A stretch of 10,712 nucleotides of DNA, taken from NCBI GenBank assembly GCA_035315685.1, contig DATFXR010000171.1, positions 1-10,712 of the forward strand, in the 5' to 3' direction. The notes beneath the pieces are model-generated. The model made no database searches. It saw only the letters and a list, made by a program, of their open reading frames with translations, and was not told the DNA's origin. The DNA is from QHWK01 sp035315685. GTDB lineage: Bacteria > Acidobacteriota > Vicinamibacteria > Vicinamibacterales > CAVVIG01. Shown here one piece after another: positions 1 through 5,639 of the stretch; position 1 is the first letter of the stretch; each line of letters starts with the position of its first letter. The position numbers and the translations under genes were made by a program.

Positions 1-66
1 AAGTACTACTATTCGCGGTACTACGGCCATCAGTACAAGAGCTACTACGCCGAAGCGGCCTCCTGA
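1..66 (+). CDS. C-terminal tail of a Wzc/CpsD-type tyrosine kinase (partial)
   Basis: Only the last 21 codons are in the window, ending at TGA 64-66. The peptide holds eight tyrosines in 21 residues, in clusters such as YYYSRYY and YKSYY. Such a tyrosine cluster at the extreme C-terminus is the hallmark of bacterial BY-kinases (the cytoplasmic domain of Wzc, or separate CpsD/CapB/EpsD proteins). These kinases autophosphorylate the cluster to cycle oligomerisation and control polysaccharide chain length and export at the inner membrane. The catalytic domain (Walker A, A' and B motifs) would lie upstream of the window, so the identification rests on the tail and on the surrounding polysaccharide genes. 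The next + strand gene follows with no gap. An unrelated tyrosine-rich protein is possible but unlikely here. Confidence 0.72.
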   Translation, partial: KYYYSRYYGHQYKSYYAEAAS

Positions 67-265
67 TGGTGCGGGCTACGCCCTTCTCCTCCTGATCGGC
101 TGGGCGCTCGTCGCCTTCGCCGGCGCGTATCGCTGGACAACGGTTCCGCTCTCTCTCGGCATCGCGGCGCTGATCGTCGTCGTCCGTCCGCCAGTCGCGC
201 GCGGGTCGACCCGGTGGCTGGATGGGCTGCTGGCGATCTGCCTCATCGTCGTCGTCGCGCAACTG
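65..265 (+). other. N-terminal coding extension of the ligase/polymerase gene, without a start codon in frame
   Basis: The frame of the downstream ligase/polymerase gene stays open here. From about position 74 it encodes strongly hydrophobic stretches: YALLLLIGWALVAFAGA, then LSLGIAALIVVV, then LLAICLIVVVAQLVPLP. These are the first helices expected of a WaaL/Wzy protein. No ATG, GTG or TTG exists in this frame from 2 to 265. The natural start by position is ATG 66-68, which overlaps the kinase stop as TGATG, but it lies in the +1-shifted frame and stops at TGA 93-95 after nine codons. One missing base between 68 and 93 would join the two. A non-canonical start (for example CTG 95-97) is an alternative. 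Confidence 0.6.
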
Positions 266-1399
266 GTGCCGCTGCCGGTGCGAGTGCACGACGTGCTGAC
301 GCCGAACGGCACTGCCGTCGCTGGCGCGGTGGAGCTGACGCGGTCGACCCTGCCGCGCGCGCCGATCTCCATCGATCCTGAATCGACGGCGTGGGCGCTG
401 GCGCTCGGCGCCTCGTACATCGCGTTGTTCTGGTGTGCGCGCGCCATCTTCGCGTTCGGCGATGTCCGCCGGACGATCCGCGGCATCACGGTACTCGGCC
501 TCGCGCTGACGGTGCTGGTCGCCGTTCAACGGACCACGTCCCCGACGCTGCTCTACTGGACGTGGCAGCCGCTCAGCGCCGGAGCCGCGCCGTACGGACC
601 GTTCGTCAACCGCAACGGGCTGGCCGCGTGGCTGGCGATGGCCGTCCCGCTCGCGATCGGGTACGTGGTGGCGCGGCAGCGGTCGACGTCGGGCACGCCG
701 CGCAGCCTCGCCGACACAGCGGCCACCATTGACGCCACGACGCTGCTGCTCGGCGGTTCAGCCTGCTTGATGATGGGCGGGCTGTTCGGATCGCTGTCGC
801 GATCGGGCATCTTCGCAGCGGCGATCGGGCTCACCGCCTTCGTTCTCATCGCGCAGGCGCGCATCACCACCGGACGGGCGATCGCCGGCGTTGCCGCCGC
901 GCTCGCGGCGGTGGTCGCGATCGGCGCGATGTACGCCAATCCTGGCGCGCTCGCGATGCGGATGCAGGAAACGACGGAGCTCGGCGAGTGGGGACGGCGC
1001 GTGATCTGGCGCGACACGATCGAGATGATCCGCGACTTCGAGCTCACCGGCGTCGGAGCCGGCGCGTTCAAGCGCGGCATGCTGGTCTACCAGGAAGGCT
1101 CGCGGCAGTTCTTCTTCAATCATGCGCACAACGAGTATCTGCAGATCCTCGCCGAAGGCGGACTGCTGCTGGCGGTCCCGGCGGCGCTCGCGCTCATTGC
1201 CGGCGGCGCGACGATCGTCGGCCGTCTGCGGGCGGATCGCGCGGCCCTGTTCTGGATGCGGCTGGGCGCGATCTGCGGCCTGATCGCGGTGGCGGTCCAG
1301 AGCACGTTCGACACCAGCCTGCGGACGCCGGCGGACGGCGTGCTCTTCTCGGTCATCGCCGCGATCGCGCTGCATCATCGGCACGACGATCGTCGATAG
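266..1399 (+). CDS. O-antigen ligase/polymerase family (Wzy_C) membrane protein, 5' end unresolved
   Basis: This is a polytopic inner-membrane protein of the WaaL/Wzy superfamily, which joins or polymerises lipid-linked glycan on the periplasmic face. Counting from the GTG at 266 (377 residues), an FVNRNGLAAWLA segment at about 113-124 begins a membrane helix, and SLSRSG at 176-181 is another family-typical motif. A long loop with GVGAGAFKRGM (about 262-272) and NHAHNEYLQ (285-293) matches the periplasmic catalytic loop of the family, and about nine hydrophobic helices are visible. GTG 266 is the first ATG, GTG or TTG in this frame inside the window. The frame, however, stays open and hydrophobic upstream to position 2 and adds about three helices, so 266 is probably not the biological start (see 65-265). 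The gene lies directly behind the kinase tail and converges with the reductase. Ligase and polymerase roles cannot be separated from sequence alone. Confidence 0.82.
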   Translation: MPLPVRVHDVLTPNGTAVAGAVELTRSTLPRAPISIDPESTAWALALGASYIALFWCARAIFAFGDVRRTIRGITVLGLALTVLVAVQRTTSPTLLYWTWQPLSAGAAPYGPFVNRNGLAAWLAMAVPLAIGYVVARQRSTSGTPRSLADTAATIDATTLLLGGSACLMMGGLFGSLSRSGIFAAAIGLTAFVLIAQARITTGRAIAGVAAALAAVVAIGAMYANPGALAMRMQETTELGEWGRRVIWRDTIEMIRDFELTGVGAGAFKRGMLVYQEGSRQFFFNHAHNEYLQILAEGGLLLAVPAALALIAGGATIVGRLRADRAALFWMRLGAICGLIAVAVQSTFDTSLRTPADGVLFSVIAAIALHHRHDDRR

Positions 1400-1526
1400 A
1401 CGCGCCTGCGGCTGCGTCCGCGCGCGTGAGCAGCGACCACACGACGGCAACGTCGACGAAGCACGCGAGCACCACGAGCCGATCGCCGTGCTCGACGAGG
1501 AAGGCGGCCAGCGTGCCGCGCGTCAG
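1353..1526 (-). CDS. Candidate small single-helix membrane protein (CTG start, hypothetical)
   Basis: This 57-codon frame starts at CTG 1526-1524, which overlaps the TGA (1525-1523) of the upstream reductase as CTGA. The geometry is the same as the ATGA and GTGA overlaps elsewhere in this window. It encodes a short polar N-terminus, one hydrophobic segment (LVVLACFVDVAVVWSLL, residues about 17-33) and a polar tail rich in Ala, Arg and Asp that runs antiparallel into the 3' end of the ligase gene. Over the first 37 codons, 35 end in G or C, which is clearly more biased than the other frames and typical of real genes here. No ATG or TTG is available in this frame. It could instead be a frame-shifted C-terminal extension of the reductase. 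No family was recognised. Confidence 0.3.
   Translation of the reverse strand: MTRGTLAAFLVEHGDRLVVLACFVDVAVVWSLLTRADAAAGASIDDRRADDAARSRR
1399..1418 (+). terminator. Possible weak hairpin at the end of the ligase gene
   Basis: Starting on the last base of the ligase stop codon, GACGCGCC (1399-1406) can pair with GGC plus GCGTC (1410-1412 and 1414-1418), with one bulged T and a 3-nt loop. There is no T-run after it, so it would be an imperfect intrinsic terminator at best. In DNA this GC-rich such a stem may arise by chance. Its placement between convergent genes is the main reason to list it. Confidence 0.22.
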
Positions 1527-2686
1527 GCGACGATGGCGCGGAACAGGATGCGGCGCGCGGGAGGGTGTTTGAAGAGGGCGCGGATGAACGGACGGTGCTC
1601 GTTGAACCGGGCGGTCGCGCGAACGATCGGCATGATGCCGTCGGTCTGCGCCAGCTCGAAGAAGCTGTCGATCGCCGCGTCGGACAACTTCGCGGCGACG
1701 TCGCGCAGTGCGTGCTGCGCCTCGAACTCTTCGGCGAGCTCGGCGCGCCACGCTCGCTCGTACCGCGCCAGCGTGCCGGCGTCGACGCGGTCGCGGGCGA
1801 GCGCGTCGGCGACGACGTCCGCAGCCAGCGCCGCGCTGACGATGCTGTAGTGGATGCCGCCGCCGGTGGTCGGCTTCACGAGACCTGCCGCGTCGCCGAT
1901 CGCGAGCAGACGATCGCCGTAGGTCCGCGCGATCGTGCCGAGCGGCAGGATCTTCTGCCGCGGCGGCTGATCGGCGCCGACAATGCCCCAGTCGTCGCGC
2001 AGGCGCGCGAGCACGCGGGCGTAGCACTGCAGGATGTCGTGCGAGCCCATCACGCCGACGCGCACGAACTCGCCCTGGGGCCGCAGCACCGGCACCGCCC
2101 ACGCGAAGCCATCCGGCGCAATGTCGCGGCCGAAGTGCAGCTCGACGCCGCGGGGACGGCGCGCCGCAAACTCGCGCTGCGCGGTATGGAGATGCGTGCG
2201 CGGGAGCCCGAATCCGAATCGCCGCTGGAACCCGTAGGTGGCGCCGCAGGCGAGTACCGCCAGGCGGGCGCGCAGCGATTCACCACCGGCCGTCGCGGAA
2301 ACGCCGCTGGCGTCGACGTCGAGCGCCGACACGCGCGCGCCGGTCCGGATTTCGGCTCCGGCGGCAGCAGCGCGCGCCGCCAGCGCGCGATCGAACGCCG
2401 GCCGATCGATCACCGTCGCGAGCGGCTGCGATGTCGCGTAGTCGACCGGAATGCCGCCCGGCGACACGAATCGCACCGTCGTCAGGTGGTTGAGCGTCGC
2501 TTCAGTCGGAAGATCGAACGCGGCGAAGCTCTCGGTCGCCAGCACGCCGGTGCAGTGCACCGGGTCGCCGACGCGGTGATGTTCCTCACAGGCGAGCACT
2601 CGCAGGCCCGTCGCCGCCAGTCGCGCGGCCAGATACAGTCCACCAGGGCCCCCGCCCACTATGAGGACGTCTACCGACTCACCCAT
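1523..2686 (-). CDS. Geranylgeranyl reductase family FAD-dependent oxidoreductase
   Basis: This 387-residue flavoprotein resembles geranylgeranyl reductases (ChlP/digeranylgeranylglycerophospholipid reductase group of the PHBH fold), which hydrogenate isoprenoid double bonds. An N-terminal Rossmann motif VGGGPGG (about 10-16) binds the ADP part of FAD. It is followed by an acidic EE (34-35) and a GDPVHCTG motif (40-47) whose Cys45 matches the conserved cysteine of the family. The second FAD motif, IGDAAGLVKPTTGGGI (263-278), is nearly diagnostic. Length is normal and no signal peptide is seen. ATG 2686 leaves only three residues before the first beta-strand positions and lies close behind a TATAAT box, with no Shine-Dalgarno sequence. 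The substrate is unknown: menaquinone side chain, carotenoid or polyprenyl lipid are all possible. Its link to the polysaccharide genes is positional only, because it has its own promoter. Confidence 0.85.
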   Translation of the reverse strand: MGESVDVLIVGGGPGGLYLAARLAATGLRVLACEEHHRVGDPVHCTGVLATESFAAFDLPTEATLNHLTTVRFVSPGGIPVDYATSQPLATVIDRPAFDRALAARAAAAGAEIRTGARVSALDVDASGVSATAGGESLRARLAVLACGATYGFQRRFGFGLPRTHLHTAQREFAARRPRGVELHFGRDIAPDGFAWAVPVLRPQGEFVRVGVMGSHDILQCYARVLARLRDDWGIVGADQPPRQKILPLGTIARTYGDRLLAIGDAAGLVKPTTGGGIHYSIVSAALAADVVADALARDRVDAGTLARYERAWRAELAEEFEAQHALRDVAAKLSDAAIDSFFELAQTDGIMPIVRATARFNEHRPFIRALFKHPPARRILFRAIVA

Positions 2687-2697
2687 GCAACCGCTGC

Positions 2698-2703
2698 ATT
2701 ATA
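2698..2703 (-). promoter_or_regulatory. Promoter -10 box of the reductase gene (TATAAT)
   Basis: The - strand reads a perfect TATAAT here, in DNA that is otherwise very GC-rich. No good -35 hexamer is found at a 16-18 nt spacing; the candidate bases read TCTTCT or similar. A start point about 7 nt downstream would lie near 2691, only about 5 nt before ATG 2686, so the transcript would be almost leaderless. This agrees with the lack of a ribosome binding site. Confidence 0.5.
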
Positions 2704-2763
2704 AGCGGTCTGTCAGAGCGAGAAGACCGTCCGCGCTCAGTCGCACTACCGACCGTGCAACGA

Positions 2764-2800
2764 ACTCACGGACACGAAGACCGTCTCCGTGTTCGTGAGT
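2764..2800 (-). terminator. Strong hairpin in the 2687-2848 spacer, terminator or attenuator candidate
   Basis: The arms at 2764-2776 and 2788-2800 form a 13-bp stem (12 Watson-Crick pairs and one G:T pair) around an 11-nt loop. It lies about 50 nt past the stop of the sugar-phosphate transferase and about 60 nt before the reductase promoter, as expected for separating the long - strand operon from the reductase. Only a short TTCGTT follows on the - strand, so it is not a classical intrinsic terminator. It could be an mRNA 3'-end stabiliser or a protein-binding palindrome. The rest of this 162-nt spacer holds a second, smaller hairpin and short AGACCG repeats. Confidence 0.45.
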
Positions 2801-2822
2801 CGTGTCTTGGTGGCCGATCACG

Positions 2823-2838
2823 GTGCCCGAGCGGGCAC
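2823..2838 (-). terminator. Short GC-rich hairpin just after the polysaccharide operon
   Basis: GTGCCC (2823-2828) and GGGCAC (2833-2838) form a perfect 6-bp stem with a 4-nt loop, extendable by one C:G pair. It starts 10 nt after the TAG of the sugar-phosphate transferase on the - strand. There is no T-run. With the larger hairpin downstream it makes a tandem pair at the end of the operon. Confidence 0.35.
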
Positions 2839-2848
2839 GCGGGCGCGC

Positions 2849-3451
2849 CTAGATGCGGCGGTCGCGCTTCTCCCAGTCGCCGCGCGCGGTGATCCAGAAC
2901 GACACCAGGATCAGTTTGAGATCGAACCAGAAGCCGGCGCGCTTCAGATACAGCCGATCGAGACGGAACTTGCGCACACGATCGATGTCGCGCGCCGCGT
3001 AGACCTGCGCGATACCGGTCAACCCCGGACGAACCGCGTGGCGCGCTTCGTAGCCCGGGATCTGATCGAGAGGTACGTACTGGCCATCGCCACGCACCTC
3101 CACTTCGCCTGGGCGCAGCGGACGCGGCCCGACGAAGCTCATGTCGCCGGTGAAGATGTTCCACAACTGCGGGAGCTCGTCCATCGCCGTCGCGCGCATC
3201 AGGCGGCCGACGCGCGTGATTCGCGGATCGTGTTCGGTCGCCTGGACCGGACCGGTGCGCGCTTCCGCGTCGGGGACCATCGATCGGAACTTCAGCGCAT
3301 CGAACACGCGACCGCCGCGGCCGACGCGCTGCTGGCGGTAAAACACTGGTCCGCCGTCCTCGAGCCTGATCGCGATCGCCAGCGCGAGCCACAGCGGCGC
3401 CGACGCGACGAGGCCGACACCGGCGAGCGCGCAGTCGAACACGCGCTTCAT
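2849..3451 (-). CDS. Sugar-phosphate transferase initiating glycan synthesis (WcaJ/PglC-type)
   Basis: This monotopic phosphoglycosyl transferase (bacterial sugar transferase family, PF02397) moves a sugar-phosphate from a nucleotide sugar to undecaprenyl phosphate at the inner membrane, the first step of repeat-unit assembly. The 200-residue protein has the N-terminal MKRVFD plus re-entrant hydrophobic helix (about 8-29), then GPVFYRQQRVGRGGRVF (34-50), FRSM (55-58), the catalytic Asp-Glu pair in MDELPQLWNI (D91, E92), SFVGPRPL (105-112) and RPGLTGIAQV (141-150). It lacks the four-helix N-terminal domain of full-length WcaJ/WbaP, so it is the minimal catalytic form. ATG 3451 was chosen because it overlaps the upstream TGA as TGATG and begins exactly at the family consensus; an ATG nine codons upstream would overlap the previous gene by 28 nt. 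The sugar used cannot be told from the sequence. Confidence 0.93.
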   Translation of the reverse strand: MKRVFDCALAGVGLVASAPLWLALAIAIRLEDGGPVFYRQQRVGRGGRVFDALKFRSMVPDAEARTGPVQATEHDPRITRVGRLMRATAMDELPQLWNIFTGDMSFVGPRPLRPGEVEVRGDGQYVPLDQIPGYEARHAVRPGLTGIAQVYAARDIDRVRKFRLDRLYLKRAGFWFDLKLILVSFWITARGDWEKRDRRI

Positions 3452-4698
3452 CACGCGGCCACGCGGCGGATGCGGCACACGTGGGCGAACAGTCCGCGAT
3501 ACGCCCGCACGGCCACGCGGCGGTCGTACTGCCAGGCGGCGCGGCGGGCCCGCTCACCCATCGCACGCGTCGCCTGCGGATCGTCGTGAAGCGTGGCGAT
3601 CGCCGCCGCGAGCGCATCGGGATCGCCGGGCGCCGCGACGATGCCGCAGTGCTCGCGCGCGGCAATCGTCGCCGGCTCGCAGCTCGGATCGGTGGCGGCC
3701 ACATACGCCCGGCCGGCGGCAAGGATTCCGTACAGCTTGCTCGGTACGATGAACCCCTCGAGCCCGGCCTGCAACGACACGACGAACGCATCTGCCGCGC
3801 CGAACGAATCGTGCAGCAGCTCTTTCGGCTGATAGGGCAGGAATCGCACGTTGTCGAGACGGCGGTCGGCCGCCAGGTGCTCCAGCGCCTCGCGCTTCGC
3901 GCCGTCGCCGACGATCGTGATGATCAGCCGCTCCCTCCCGCGCAGCCGGTCGGCGGCGGCGATGAGCACCTCGAGGTTCTGCGACAGCCCGACGTTCCCC
4001 GAGTGCATGACGACGAACCGATCCACCAGCCCGTGCGCGCGTGAAAACGGGTTGTCCTTCGGTCCGGGCACGATCGCGTGACAGTCGGCCCAGTTGTGGA
4101 TCACGTGCAGGCGACGCGGATCGGCGCCCTTCTCGTCCACGAGACGGCTCCGCATCCGCTCGCCGAGCGCGACGACCGCGTCGGCCTGCGCGAGCAGATA
4201 GCGGTTCATCCGGTCGAGCGACGCGTTCACCAGCTCGCTGCGGAAGTCCTCGACCAGGACGCCGACCTCGGGAAAGATGTCTTCGCACAGGAAGACGAAC
4301 CGCGAGCCGGCGCGCCGCGCCGCCCACAGCGCGGCCATCCCGACGATCGGCGGGTCGGTGAGCGACACGACGACGTCAGGCCGGCCGATTCCGACGCTCG
4401 CGACCGTCGCCGCAGCGAAGTAGCTGACGTAGTTCGCCGCTCGCGCCGCGAACCGGCGCGGCCGCATCCGCGTTCCGTTGGCCCTGCGGATCACGACACC
4501 GCGGCGCTCCTCGCGCGTCACCGGACTGATGGCGCGACGAGGCGCGCCGTGTCCGCTCGCGCCATGCAGCGCCCGGCCGGCCACGACCGTCACCTGATCG
4601 TCGTACTGCGCGACCAGATCCTCGGCGAGCTCGGTGAGCAGCTGACCGGTCGCGGCCTGGTCCGGCCAGTACGAGCGGTTGAAGAAGCAGATTCTCAC
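3451..4698 (-). CDS. Family 4 glycosyltransferase (WcaI/WbuB-like)
   Basis: This 415-residue cytoplasmic GT-B enzyme is likely to add a sugar to the lipid-linked repeat unit. The N-terminal acceptor domain carries FFNRSYWPDQAATGQLL (about 5-21), typical of the WbuB/WcaI subgroup; VSLTDPP (111-117) and LCEDIFPEVGVL (137-148) follow. The donor domain has the linker VMHSGNVGLSQNLEVL (230-245), IVGDGAKR (262-269), FLPYQPKELL (286-295) and GFIVPSKLYGILAAGR (315-330), the region that holds the nucleotide-sugar contact of the family. The start is GTG 4698, which overlaps the preceding TGA as GTGA and puts the first beta-strand (RICFF) at the N-terminus. The ATG ten codons upstream adds unrelated residues and a larger overlap. 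WbuB-type enzymes often use fucosamine- or fucose-type donors, which would suit the neighbouring epimerase, but the donor is not determined here. Confidence 0.88.
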   Translation of the reverse strand: MRICFFNRSYWPDQAATGQLLTELAEDLVAQYDDQVTVVAGRALHGASGHGAPRRAISPVTREERRGVVIRRANGTRMRPRRFAARAANYVSYFAAATVASVGIGRPDVVVSLTDPPIVGMAALWAARRAGSRFVFLCEDIFPEVGVLVEDFRSELVNASLDRMNRYLLAQADAVVALGERMRSRLVDEKGADPRRLHVIHNWADCHAIVPGPKDNPFSRAHGLVDRFVVMHSGNVGLSQNLEVLIAAADRLRGRERLIITIVGDGAKREALEHLAADRRLDNVRFLPYQPKELLHDSFGAADAFVVSLQAGLEGFIVPSKLYGILAAGRAYVAATDPSCEPATIAAREHCGIVAAPGDPDALAAAIATLHDDPQATRAMGERARRAAWQYDRRVAVRAYRGLFAHVCRIRRVAA

Positions 4699-5639
4699 GC
4701 GGGACGCTCGCGATGCGCACGATACCACTCGATCGTCCGCCGCAGCCCGTTGCGGAAGTCGGTCGACGCCCGGAAGCCGAAGCGCGCCGCGGCCCGCGTG
4801 ACGTCGAGCCTGCGGCGTGGCTGGCCGTCAGGCTTCGACGCGTCGAACGTCAGCGCGCCATCGAACCCCGTCAGCTCGGCGATCAGGTGCGCCAGATCGA
4901 AAATGCTGATCTCGAAACCGGCCCCGATGTTCACCGGCTCCGCATCTTCGTAGCATTCGGTCGCGCGGACGATCGCGTCGGCACAGTCCTCGACGTAGAG
5001 AAACTCGCGTGTCGCCGTGCCAGTGCCCCAGCAGATCACTTCGCGGTCGCCGCGCTCGGCCGCCTCGACACACTTGCGGATCAGTGAAGGAATCACGTGC
5101 GACGACGCCGGATCGAAGTTGTCGTGCGGTCCGTAGAGGTTCACCGGCAGCAGGTGAATCGCGTTGAAGCCGTACTGCTGCCGATACGCCTGTCCCTGGA
5201 CCAGCAGCATCTTCTTGGCAATGCCGTAAGGCGCGTTCGTATCCTCGGGATAACCGTCCCAGAGATCGCGCTCCACGAACGGCACCGGCGCGTACTTCGG
5301 ATACGCGCAGATGGTGCCGACGCCGACGAACTTCTCCACGCCGTTCCGCCGCGCGTGCTCCATCGTCAGCGCGCCGAGCATCACGTTCTCGTAGAAGAAC
5401 CGCCCGGGCGATTCGCGGTTGGCGCCGATGCCGCCGACCACGGCTGCAAGGTGAACGACGACCTGCGGACGCATGTCCGCGTACATCCGCTCGACCTGCG
5501 GCTCACTGGTGAGGTCGTACTGGCGCTTTCGCGGGACGAGAACGGTGCTGCCTCGCGCCTCCAGCGTCCGGACCAGATGGCGTCCGAGGAAACCGCTGCC
5601 GCCGGTGACGACAACGCGCTTGCCGGCCAGGCTCGTCAT
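4695..5639 (-). CDS. GDP-L-fucose synthase-type NAD(P)-dependent epimerase/reductase
   Basis: This 314-residue extended short-chain dehydrogenase is closest in motif order to GDP-L-fucose synthase (Fcl/WcaG), which epimerises and reduces GDP-4-keto-6-deoxymannose to GDP-L-fucose in the cytoplasm. Visible are the Rossmann motif TGGSGFLG (12-19), VVGGIGANRESPG (67-79), GTICAYPKYAPVP (108-120), the Y138-x3-K142 catalytic pair in PYGIAKK, PVNLYGPHDNFDP (165-177) with SSHVIP (H181), and WGTGTATREFLYVED downstream. By alignment from memory, C111 and H181 match the acid/base residues of the E. coli enzyme, while its catalytic Ser is Thr109 here. The first enzyme of the pathway, Gmd, is not in the window. 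The start overlaps the carbamoyltransferase stop as ATGA. A related epimerase on another nucleotide sugar is possible. Confidence 0.82.
   Translation of the reverse strand: MTSLAGKRVVVTGGSGFLGRHLVRTLEARGSTVLVPRKRQYDLTSEPQVERMYADMRPQVVVHLAAVVGGIGANRESPGRFFYENVMLGALTMEHARRNGVEKFVGVGTICAYPKYAPVPFVERDLWDGYPEDTNAPYGIAKKMLLVQGQAYRQQYGFNAIHLLPVNLYGPHDNFDPASSHVIPSLIRKCVEAAERGDREVICWGTGTATREFLYVEDCADAIVRATECYEDAEPVNIGAGFEISIFDLAHLIAELTGFDGALTFDASKPDGQPRRRLDVTRAAARFGFRASTDFRNGLRRTIEWYRAHRERPA

Noticed and set aside
1565..2704. Long + strand open frame of 379 codons opposite the reductase
   Set aside because: It is Arg-, Ala- and His-rich with no domain, and mirrors the GC-rich third positions of the real - strand flavoprotein. 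It is an antisense shadow.
3452..3478. Upstream ATG nine codons before the sugar-phosphate transferase start
   Set aside because: It would overlap the preceding glycosyltransferase by 28 nt. The ATG at 3451 coincides with the family's usual MKR-x-F-D beginning and the TGATG overlap.
4699..4728. ATG ten codons upstream of the WcaI-like glycosyltransferase
   Set aside because: It adds residues unlike the family N-terminus. GTG 4698 gives a GTGA overlap and begins at the first beta-strand.
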